39,977 nucleotides of DNA, from NCBI GenBank assembly GCA_030596025.1, contig JAUVKW010000005.1, positions 1 through 39,977 of the forward strand. The letters run 5' to 3'. Below are positions 10,028 through 16,774 of the stretch, one piece after another. This DNA is from Bacteroidota bacterium (GTDB lineage: Bacteria; Bacteroidota; Bacteroidia; Bacteroidales; VadinHA17). Position 1 is the stretch's first letter, and each line of letters starts with the position of its first letter. The position numbers and the translations under genes were made by a program. The notes under the pieces are model-generated. The model saw only the letters and a list, made by a program, of their open reading frames with translations. It searched no databases and was not told where the DNA came from.

Positions 10028-10116
10028 GTCCAAAAGTTGAATGGTCTGGCACAGAATTTGTTTACTCTATAGTAACAGGCAATCTTACGATATACTTGAA
10101 ACAATGTTTCAGGGCA

Positions 10117-10147
10117 GCCAGGGACCAAATCCCTGGCTTTATTTTTT
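10117..10147 (+). terminator. Intrinsic terminator after the cyanophycinase remnant
   Basis: A perfect 8-bp stem, GCCAGGGA (10117-10124) with TCCCTGGC (10130-10137), closes a five-base loop and is followed by TTTATTTTTT. It ends the plus-strand unit just before the convergent trpS stop at 10148. On the minus strand the stem lacks a following T-run, so it acts mainly in the plus direction. Confidence 0.85.
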
Positions 10148-11137
10148 CTAAAATGCCTTAAATCCCATTATTTCCCGAACGTCTTTAAGGGTCTGTGAAG
10201 CGCTCACCCTGGCTTTTTCAGCTCCCTCATTCACAAGTTTTCGTAAATACGTGTTATTTGAATAAATATCTTCAAATTTCTCCCTGAAAGGATCAGTGAA
10301 CCTAACTATGTCTTCGGCAAGTTGCTTTTTTAAATCACCATACCTTATTGTACAATTTTTATACTGATCCTTAAAATAGTCTAAAGTCTCTGACTCTGAG
10401 ACGGCTTGCATGATAGTAAATAAATTTTGTATTGGTTCCGAAGGCTCCTGATCCTGCATAGTAGGACCACTGTCTGTAACTGCTTTCATTACTTTCTTCG
10501 TAATGGTCTTAGCATCATCAGTTAAATAAATAGCATTCCCTTCAGATTTTCCCATCTTGCCACTCCCATCCAGACCCGGGATTTTAACCAGAGTTTTACC
10601 AAAATTATATGCGGTGGGTTCAGGAAAATAATCTACCTTATACATATGATTAAACCGCCTGGCAAACTTTCTTGTCATTTCAAGATTTTGCTCCTGGTCT
10701 TTCCCAACCGGAACCTTAGTAGCTCTGTGTATAATAATATCTGCTGCCATTAAAACAGGGTAAGTGAGTAATCCTGCATTTACATTTTCAGGCTGAAGCC
10801 TGACTTTATCCTTGAAAGATGTAGTTCGTTCCAGCTCTCCTATATAGGCATTCATATTTAACAAAAGATAGAGTTCCGAAACCTCAGGCAGATCACTCTG
10901 AAGAAAAACCGTGGCAATCTCGGGGTCTATCCCACATGCCAGATACTCTGCAAAAACCTGTTTAACACTGCCATGAAGATCAGCGGGAGTAGGGTGTGTG
11001 GTTAAAGAATGATAATCGGCAATAAAAAAATAGCATTGGTTCTCATGCTGCATCTTGACAAAATTCTTTAAGGCTCCAAAATAATTACCAATGTGTAACT
11101 TCCCGGTAGATCTGATACCACTTAATACAATATCCAT
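10148..11137 (-). CDS. trpS: Tryptophanyl-tRNA synthetase
   Basis: A cytoplasmic class I aminoacyl-tRNA synthetase that charges tRNA-Trp with tryptophan using ATP. The 329-residue length is normal for bacterial TrpS. The HIGH-type motif is HIGN at residues 15-18 in the stretch GIRSTGKLHIGNYFGA, and the KMSKS loop is KMGKS within GSGKMGKSEGN (about residue 190). The acceptor-binding stretch VPVGKDQEQNLEMTRKFARR is also present. The gene stands alone on the minus strand between convergent and divergent neighbours. A minus-strand CAAAGCTA at 11167-11174 (TAGCTTTG when read on its own strand) is a good -7 element for it, giving a leader of about 25 bases. Confidence 0.98.
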   Translation of the reverse strand: MDIVLSGIRSTGKLHIGNYFGALKNFVKMQHENQCYFFIADYHSLTTHPTPADLHGSVKQVFAEYLACGIDPEIATVFLQSDLPEVSELYLLLNMNAYIGELERTTSFKDKVRLQPENVNAGLLTYPVLMAADIIIHRATKVPVGKDQEQNLEMTRKFARRFNHMYKVDYFPEPTAYNFGKTLVKIPGLDGSGKMGKSEGNAIYLTDDAKTITKKVMKAVTDSGPTMQDQEPSEPIQNLFTIMQAVSESETLDYFKDQYKNCTIRYGDLKKQLAEDIVRFTDPFREKFEDIYSNNTYLRKLVNEGAEKARVSASQTLKDVREIMGFKAF

Positions 11138-11357
11138 ATTCTTAGTTTACTGAAACAACAATTCTGCAAAGCTAAAAATTGTTGCTCAATAATAAGCTAG
11201 TCAAGCATCATATTTCTTTTACTGGATATTAATTGTTAGATCATATAAATATATCAAGGAGCTTGTACTGGCTACTTAAATAGTTGGACAAAGAGTAAAA
11301 ACAGATGAAAAGTTGCACTAGTACTTTGAGTCAGGGAATGAATCCTATAAAAAATCT

Positions 11358-11365
11358 TACTTTTG
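11358..11365 (+). promoter_or_regulatory. -7 promoter element before rbfA
   Basis: TACTTTTG matches the Bacteroidota -7 consensus TAnnTTTG exactly and lies 21 bases before the rbfA ATG at 11387. No TTG stands at the usual 19-21 base distance upstream (the nearest is at 11326), so only the -7 box is supported. Confidence 0.5.
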
Positions 11366-11386
11366 CAAAATATTAATAACCATAAA

Positions 11387-11728
11387 ATGGAATCAACAAG
11401 ACAAAAAAAGGTATCACGATTAATTCAAAAAGAACTTGCAATTATTTTTCAATACAATTCAAGAAATCTTTTTAAAGGGATAATCGTTACTGTTACCGTA
11501 GTACATGTCACTCCTGATCTTTCAGTGGCAAAGGTATATCTCAGCTTGTTTCCTTCTGATGATAAAAATGATTTCCTTGATCAGGTCAAAAAGAAATCAA
11601 GTTTTTTACGACATGAGCTTGCCAAAAAAATAAGGCACCAGGTAAAATCAATCCCTGAACTTTCTTTCTACCTGGATGATTCTCTCGATTATGTTGATAA
11701 TATTGAACAACTATTAAAAGATTCCTAG
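11387..11728 (+). CDS. rbfA: Ribosome-binding factor A
   Basis: RbfA binds the 30S subunit precursor and helps maturation of the 16S rRNA 5' end, notably in the cold. The protein has 113 residues, normal for the family, and shows the KH-like pattern: MESTRQKKVSRLIQKELAII, then VTVVHVTPDLSVAKVYLSLF and a C-terminal LSFYLDDSLDYVDNIEQLL. I chose the ATG at 11387 rather than an in-frame TTG at 11363, because family proteins begin at this MxSxRQKK position and the upstream codons overlap the -7 promoter element. The methyltransferase gene begins four bases after the stop, so the two are co-transcribed. Confidence 0.95.
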   Translation: MESTRQKKVSRLIQKELAIIFQYNSRNLFKGIIVTVTVVHVTPDLSVAKVYLSLFPSDDKNDFLDQVKKKSSFLRHELAKKIRHQVKSIPELSFYLDDSLDYVDNIEQLLKDS

Positions 11729-11732
11729 GAAT

Positions 11733-12542
11733 ATGCAATACGATCCAATAAAAAGGACACTGGGATCAGTTTTTAACAAAAACCCCTGGTTAAGAATAAT
11801 CTTCTACAAACTTTTAAATCTATTATTATTAAGAACCTGGCATATTAAGAGGGAAGTCAGAAAAATTAAAAAAAGTTTACCTGAACACGCAAAAATACTT
11901 GATGCAGGAGCTGGTTTTGGTCAATACACATATTACCTTTCAAGGCAATCTTCCAAATGGGAAATAAATGCAGTTGATATCAAACAGGAACAAATCAACG
12001 ATTGCAATGAATTTTTTAATAAAATAAGAAAAGCCGATAGTGTCAAATTTGAATATGCAGATCTCACAAAACTTAATAAAACCGAAGAGTATAACCTTGT
12101 GCTCTCGGTAGATGTAATGGAACATATTGAGGAAGATGAGCTTGTCTTCCGGAATATTTACAAAGCTCTAAAGCCCGGAGGTATTTTACTTATATCAACA
12201 CCTTCTGACAAGGGTGGGTCAGACGTACACCATGAACATGATGATTCATTCGTTGAGGAACATGTAAGAGATGGATATAATATACAAGACATAGAAGTGA
12301 AATTAAAAAATGCCGGATTCTCTTCAATTCATTCCCTATATTCATATGGTATCCCGGGGAAAATTTCCTGGAAAATATCAATGAAATATCCCATATTACT
12401 TTTGAATAAAAGCAAGTTTTTCTTTATTCTGCTACCATTTTATTATCTGGTTAGCTTCCCTTTCAGCTATGTTCTTAACCTCCTCGATGTTCATAACTTT
12501 CAACAAACTGGCGCAGGACTGATCGTTACAGCAAAAAAATAA
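11733..12542 (+). CDS. Class I SAM-dependent methyltransferase, membrane-associated
   Basis: A 269-residue protein with a Rossmann-type methyltransferase core. Motif I is ILDAGAGFGQYTYYL (about residues 55-69), an acidic ribose-binding position lies in NAVDIKQEQI, and motifs IV-V read VLSVDVMEHIEEDEL and ALKPGGILLISTPS. The core resembles Methyltransf_11/UbiG-type enzymes. The C-terminal 60 residues contain hydrophobic stretches (FFFILLPFYYLVSFPFSYVL) that could anchor the protein to the inner membrane. The substrate is unknown; a lipid, quinone or glycan would suit a membrane position, which is inference. It is tightly linked to rbfA and a structured intergenic region follows it. Confidence 0.88.
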   Translation: MQYDPIKRTLGSVFNKNPWLRIIFYKLLNLLLLRTWHIKREVRKIKKSLPEHAKILDAGAGFGQYTYYLSRQSSKWEINAVDIKQEQINDCNEFFNKIRKADSVKFEYADLTKLNKTEEYNLVLSVDVMEHIEEDELVFRNIYKALKPGGILLISTPSDKGGSDVHHEHDDSFVEEHVRDGYNIQDIEVKLKNAGFSSIHSLYSYGIPGKISWKISMKYPILLLNKSKFFFILLPFYYLVSFPFSYVLNLLDVHNFQQTGAGLIVTAKK

Positions 12543-12844
12543 TTCTTATTTTTGCCAGACTTTTTGCAAAAAATAATGAAGGCCCCTGTATTTTAATTGA
12601 CAGAATATCCTGCCAATCAGGCATGAAGGTGCAGGTTAAACTCCTGCCGGGGGCTTTCTCTTTTCCTCCTTTTTTCAAAAAAATAATTCCTCCAGAATTT
12701 AAATATCCACAAAAGTGTATCAGGAGTTGGGCTAAGAATTATAGAACAGAGCTATCTTATAAGCTTAGTTGAATTGCTTGTCGTATTTTAAGCAAATATC
12801 ATTAAATTGCAACGAAACTGATTGAACTATCTTAAAATCTGATT
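12543..12844. other. Structured intergenic region, no gene
   Basis: These 302 bases between the methyltransferase and the LolC/E-type gene hold no convincing coding frame. The first half contains an AT-rich inverted repeat (TTTTTGC / GCAAAAA near 12549-12573) and the tRNA-like fold at 12582-12654 followed by a pyrimidine run (12655-12675). The second half is AT-rich and shows no perfect TAnnTTTG element, so the promoter of the downstream gene is not identified. Confidence 0.6.
12582..12654 (+). other. tRNA-like fold (decayed tRNA or elaborate terminator)
   Basis: The 73-base segment closes with a 7-bp stem, GCCCCTG (12582-12588) with CGGGGGC (12648-12654; one G-U pair). It also has a 5-bp arm GCAGG/CCTGC with a seven-base loop TTAAACT (12631-12647), which matches the T-loop pattern TTCRANY except at position 56. 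Both the length and the placing of these arms equal those of a tRNA. The anticodon position has only a TGCC/GGCA stem (12611-12614 with 12620-12623), the conserved U33 is absent, and the D-arm lacks its GG. A working tRNA is therefore unlikely. The T-rich stretch after it would also make it a terminator for the methyltransferase operon. Confidence 0.4.
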
Positions 12845-14068
12845 TTGAACTTTCCTTTATTTGTAGCCCAAAGATATCTGTTTGCGAAAAAAACGCAGAA
12901 CACCATTAATCTGATTTCAGCTATTTCTGTAGTCGGAGTCGCCATTGGAACTATGGCCCTGATTGTGATTCTTTCTGTTTTTAATGGTTTTGATTCTCTG
13001 GTTCATTCACTTTTTAATTCGTTTAATCCTGATCTGAAAATCACCATAAAAGAAGGCAAGAGATTTTCATCTGAACTGCCTTCCCTGACTGAACTAAAAC
13101 AAATTGAGGGAGTTTTATACATAGCAGAAGTTGTTGAAGAAAATGCCCTGTTGAAGTATGGAAATAAACAATATATAGCTACCATAAAAGGTGTCAGCAG
13201 CGATTTCATTTATATGAGTGGAATTGATAGTATGATAGTAGATGGAGATTTTGTGCTGCAACAGGGAAATAATGAATACGCTATTGTGGGACAGGGCATT
13301 GCCATGAAACTTGCAATAGGATTAACTTTTGTGAATCCCATAATAATTTATGTTCCCAAAAGAACAGCATCAGTCTCCATGAACCCGGAAAGAGCTTTCA
13401 ACCGGAAATATATTTTTCCTTCCGGAATATTTGCAATCCAGCAGGATTTTGATTCTAAATATTTGATTGTTCCCATAGAGTTTGCGCGAAAGTTATTGGA
13501 TTTTACATCTGAGGTAAGCTCTTTGGAATTGAAGTTGGACCCATCATCCGATCCATTGGCAGTTCAAGAGGACGTAAAAAAAATAATGGGAAATGATTTT
13601 TTTGTAAAAAACAGATATGAGCAGGAAGAATTGCTTTACCGGATTATGAAAACAGAAAAATGGGCCATATTTTTCATCCTTACTTTTATACTTATAGTTG
13701 CATCTTTTAATATAATTGGTTCACTGACTATGCTGATAATTGAAAAAAAGAAGGACATTTCTATTATCAGAAGTATGGGAGCAGATTTAAATCATATAAG
13801 AAAAATATTTCTCTATGAAGGTTGGCTTATTTCCATACTTGGAGCACTTATAGGCTTGGTAATTGGAGTTTTGATCTGCTGGTTACAACAAAACTTCGGA
13901 CTAATCCGCTTGCAGGGAAGTGGTTCATTTGTAATTGATTCATATCCGGTAAAAATGGTTCTCTCCGATTTTCTGATGGTTTTTTTAACTGTTCTTGCTA
14001 TAGGTTATTTTGCAGCCTGGTATCCGGTTCGATATATTACCAGAAAATTTCTGGCTCGGGAAATGTAA
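12845..14068 (+). CDS. LolC/LolE-type ABC transporter permease
   Basis: A 407-residue inner-membrane permease of the FtsX/MacB superfamily, most like LolC/E, which releases outer-membrane lipoproteins from the inner membrane together with LolD and LolA. The N-terminus MNFPLFVAQRYLFAKKTQNT is the usual opening for Bacteroidota members and is followed by the first membrane helix. A periplasmic MacB-like domain fills about residues 50-270, and three more helices follow (about 275-300, 318-345, 370-395). The cytoplasmic coupling segment IEKKKDISIIRSMGAD is clear. The start is TTG at 12845; an in-frame stop lies at 12833-12835 and no ATG is available near the conserved opening. An ApbE-like gene begins 19 bases downstream. 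No LolD ATPase gene is adjacent. Confidence 0.9.
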   Translation: MNFPLFVAQRYLFAKKTQNTINLISAISVVGVAIGTMALIVILSVFNGFDSLVHSLFNSFNPDLKITIKEGKRFSSELPSLTELKQIEGVLYIAEVVEENALLKYGNKQYIATIKGVSSDFIYMSGIDSMIVDGDFVLQQGNNEYAIVGQGIAMKLAIGLTFVNPIIIYVPKRTASVSMNPERAFNRKYIFPSGIFAIQQDFDSKYLIVPIEFARKLLDFTSEVSSLELKLDPSSDPLAVQEDVKKIMGNDFFVKNRYEQEELLYRIMKTEKWAIFFILTFILIVASFNIIGSLTMLIIEKKKDISIIRSMGADLNHIRKIFLYEGWLISILGALIGLVIGVLICWLQQNFGLIRLQGSGSFVIDSYPVKMVLSDFLMVFLTVLAIGYFAAWYPVRYITRKFLAREM

Positions 14069-14087
14069 GATATATGTTATTACTATT

Positions 14088-14999
14088 ATGAAAGTATATC
14101 ACAATCATTGTTCGGCAATGAATACACGGTTCAACATGGTACTGGCCAATGTAGAACAAAAACCAGGTGATATGGCTTTCCATAAAGTGCAAAAGGAATT
14201 GGCTAGGTTAGAAAATAAATTAAGCTGCTTTTTAGAAAATAGTGATATAAGCAGAGTAAATAAAAGTGGGAAAAACTATCCGGTTAATGTAGGAGAAGAA
14301 ACATTTAATATCATAAGTTCTTGTGTTATCTATAATAAATTAACGGCAGGTGCTTTTGATATTACTTACAAACCCCTGATAGACTTGTGGAAAAGCGAAG
14401 GAGACATAACAAATAAGATGATAGAGAAGTATATGAGCCTTCTTGGGGTTGACAAAATACAACTGCACCCTAATAACTTTTCCTTAGAACTTTTAAATGA
14501 TACTGTAAAAATAGATCTGGGTGGCTATGCCAAAGGTTATGCCATGAATAAAATATTAGCAATACTTGATATTTGTAATATTGAAAATGCTTTTGTGAGT
14601 TTTGGTGATAGCTCAATTTCTGTTTTGGGTAAGCACCCTCATGGTAATCACTGGCCTGCAGCTATAAAAAATATTTTTAAGCCAGAATTAAGTGCTTATG
14701 AGTTTGCACTCATAAACCAATCCTTATCAACTTCAGGATCTTTTCAAAAGCAAGGTAATCATATTATTTCTCCATTTACCGGACATCCTGTTTATGCCCA
14801 GAAAACAGTTTCTTTTGTTTCTTCCTGTGCTGTAGAGGCAGAAGTATTGTCCACCGCCCTGTTAGCAGCAAATTCTACTCAGAAAGAAATTATTACAAAT
14901 AATTTTCCTGCCTGCAATAGTGTGGAAGTATTATATAATAAAACCGGGATTGAGAAAATAACAGAATTTAATAAAACAGCATATGAATATACCAGGTAA
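14088..14999 (+). CDS. ApbE-like FAD:protein FMN transferase, no signal peptide
   Basis: ApbE proteins transfer FMN from FAD to a Thr or Ser of target flavoproteins. This 303-residue protein shows the family blocks in order: AMNTRFNMVLAN near the N-terminus, AGAFDITYKPLIDLWK, the signature DLGGYAKGYAMNKILA, SLSTSGSFQKQ, HIISPFTGHPV and AEVLSTALLAAN. The glycine-rich block after the signature is degenerate (SFGDSSISVLG), so activity is likely but not certain. I chose the ATG at 14088, since the frame before it overlaps the permease gene. It lacks the lipoprotein signal usual in ApbE, which suggests a cytoplasmic enzyme. Its last 17 bases overlap the start of the Gfo/Idh/MocA gene, so translation is probably coupled. 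Confidence 0.85.
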   Translation: MKVYHNHCSAMNTRFNMVLANVEQKPGDMAFHKVQKELARLENKLSCFLENSDISRVNKSGKNYPVNVGEETFNIISSCVIYNKLTAGAFDITYKPLIDLWKSEGDITNKMIEKYMSLLGVDKIQLHPNNFSLELLNDTVKIDLGGYAKGYAMNKILAILDICNIENAFVSFGDSSISVLGKHPHGNHWPAAIKNIFKPELSAYEFALINQSLSTSGSFQKQGNHIISPFTGHPVYAQKTVSFVSSCAVEAEVLSTALLAANSTQKEIITNNFPACNSVEVLYNKTGIEKITEFNKTAYEYTR

Positions 15000-16254
15000 G
15001 TCCAGGCGAGCATTTATTAGAAATACCATTATGGGTAGTACGGCTTTACTGTCATACCCCTGGCTGGAAGCCCTTGCTAATGAGCCAGCAATTTCAATGT
15101 CAGCTTCTGATAAGGTAAGGATTGGGATTATTGGGGTAGGCTCCAGAGGTCAGGGCTTACTGCACAACCTGTTGGCTATTGAGGCCATGTACAATATTGA
15201 AATTACAGCAATATGTGATAACTATGAGCCCAATTATCAAAAAGCCATTGAAATAACCCATGGGAAAGCACAAGCTTTTTACGATTATCGAAAATTGCTA
15301 GAGATTAAAGATATCGATGCCATTGTAATTGCCACCCCCTTGCATCAACATGCTCATATTGCCATTGATGCCATGAAAGCAGATAAGCAAGTATTTTGCG
15401 AAAAAGCAATGGCAAGAACATTGGAAGACACAAAGCGAATGGCTGATACACATTATGAAACAGGCAAAATATTACAAATTGGGCACCAGCGACTATTTGA
15501 CAAAAAATACCTGGATGCTATTGATTACATCCGGTCAGGGAAAATAGGTAATGTTACTCAAATACGTGCCTACTGGCACAGAAACAATGATTGGAGGAGA
15601 CCTGTTCCGGAAGGAAAACCCGAATTAGACAGAAAAATTAACTGGCGATTATATAAAGAATACTCTTGTGGTTTGATGACTGAACTGGCTTCACATCAAA
15701 TACAAGTTGCAAACTGGGTGAAAGATGCACAACCTGTTTCTGTGATAGGTGTAGGAGGCATTAATTACTGGAAAGAAGGTAGAGAAGTGTATGACAATGT
15801 AGCCTTGATCTATTCCTATGCAGATGGAACACAATTTATTTACGATTCCATGGTCAGTAATCGTTTCTATGGATTAGAAGAACAAATTTTAGGCGACAAA
15901 GGCACCTTAGAGCTAGAACAAAATAAAATGTACAGCGAAAATCCGCCACAGCCTGCCGGCATTTTGCAGTTAGTAAACAATATTGAAAATGACATTTTTG
16001 AAAAAATTCCTATAGGTGGAGCTACCTGGATACCCGAAACAGCTCTTAAATACAAAGGAGAATACATTTCAGAGGATTTTGATGTGAATGAAACACGTAT
16101 TCAATTAGAGGCATTTGTAAATTCAGTAAGGAAGGGAAAACCAACACCTGGCCTTTTTGAACAGGGCTACCATGCAAGTGTTTGGACATTACTCGGACAG
16201 CAAGCCATGGAGACTCAACAAAAAGTTTTCCTTCCTGAAAAATTGAAAATATAA
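14983..16254 (+). CDS. Tat-exported Gfo/Idh/MocA family oxidoreductase
   Basis: A 423-residue NAD(P)-dependent oxidoreductase. The N-terminus holds a twin-arginine signal, SRRAFIRNTIMGSTALLSYP, so the protein is folded with cofactor before export. The Rossmann domain starts near residue 46 with VRIGIIGVGSRGQGLLHNLL, followed by the family motif EKAMARTLEDTKRM. The C-terminal alpha/beta domain contains GLMTELASHQIQVANW, with the catalytic-site His in ASHQ. Exported members of this family in Bacteroidota act on sugars or glycosides (GH109-like enzymes belong here), but the substrate cannot be told. It overlaps the ApbE-like gene by 17 bases and is followed 17 bases later by a small membrane protein, so the three form a cassette. 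Confidence 0.92.
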   Translation: MNIPGKSRRAFIRNTIMGSTALLSYPWLEALANEPAISMSASDKVRIGIIGVGSRGQGLLHNLLAIEAMYNIEITAICDNYEPNYQKAIEITHGKAQAFYDYRKLLEIKDIDAIVIATPLHQHAHIAIDAMKADKQVFCEKAMARTLEDTKRMADTHYETGKILQIGHQRLFDKKYLDAIDYIRSGKIGNVTQIRAYWHRNNDWRRPVPEGKPELDRKINWRLYKEYSCGLMTELASHQIQVANWVKDAQPVSVIGVGGINYWKEGREVYDNVALIYSYADGTQFIYDSMVSNRFYGLEEQILGDKGTLELEQNKMYSENPPQPAGILQLVNNIENDIFEKIPIGGATWIPETALKYKGEYISEDFDVNETRIQLEAFVNSVRKGKPTPGLFEQGYHASVWTLLGQQAMETQQKVFLPEKLKI

Positions 16255-16271
16255 ACTTATTTATTAAGCAA

Positions 16272-16514
16272 ATGAAAGACATCATAATAAAGGGGGCGAT
16301 AATTAGAAGAGAGCTACTATTTCTTCTTTTAAGCATTATAATAGCTTTTGGCATGAATATTTATGCCATTATTACTTTTGAAACTTCATGGGCAGAACTA
16401 TTAACACAATTGCCTTTCATCATACTGATTACGCTAGTGATTTATCTGATAATTCTATTTGCCAGAATATCATTTTTGGGAATCTATAAGCTATTAAAAA
16501 TCAAAAAAGAGTAA
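16272..16514 (+). CDS. Small two-helix membrane protein
   Basis: An 80-residue hypothetical protein with two predicted transmembrane helices (about residues 15-35 and 44-68), separated by a short TFETSWAELL loop and ending in a basic tail (KLLKIKKE). It begins 17 bases after the Tat oxidoreductase gene on the same strand and has a clean ATG, so I believe it is translated. I do not recognise a named family. Its place suggests a role tied to the oxidoreductase, for instance as a membrane anchor, but that is inference. Confidence 0.7.
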   Translation: MKDIIIKGAIIRRELLFLLLSIIIAFGMNIYAIITFETSWAELLTQLPFIILITLVIYLIILFARISFLGIYKLLKIKKE

Positions 16515-16585
16515 AACAATATACTCAATGAGAATGTAGTCGGGACAAATATTATTGATCTCCAAAACTCGACAAAATGATCTGC

Positions 16586-16604
16586 ATCACCGCATTAAGG
16601 TGAT
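16586..16604 (+). terminator. Weak hairpin after the oxidoreductase cassette
   Basis: ATCACC and GGTGAT form a 6-bp stem round a seven-base loop. Six T follow, but only about ten bases after the stem (16615-16620). This makes a weak intrinsic terminator candidate for the unit ending at 16514. Confidence 0.35.
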
Positions 16605-16623
16605 ATAAATCATCTTTTTTCGC

Positions 16624-16653
16624 TTTGTAGTTTACCAGTAACATCTACCTTTA
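16624..16653 (+). promoter_or_regulatory. Candidate promoter of the SprB-like operon
   Basis: TTTG at 16624-16627 and TACCTTTA at 16646-16653 are 18 bases apart. The second fits the TAnnTTTG -7 consensus at seven of eight positions. Use of this promoter would leave a leader of about 115 bases before the ATG at 16775. Confidence 0.35.
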
Positions 16654-16774
16654 TAAGCTAAAGCAACCTTTTCAGGCCATATTTTGTCTTTTTTAAGTTT
16701 GAAACCTTATCTTTAAATAATCTTATAAATATTCTTGATAAGGTGCTAAAAAATAAAAAAGCTCAATCCGGGAA

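Noticed and set aside
12601-12654. Signal recognition particle RNA
   Set aside because: CAGGCATGAAGG recalls the SRP RNA tip, but the GGAA tetraloop and the AGCAGCC side of the internal loop are absent; the tRNA-like reading pairs better.
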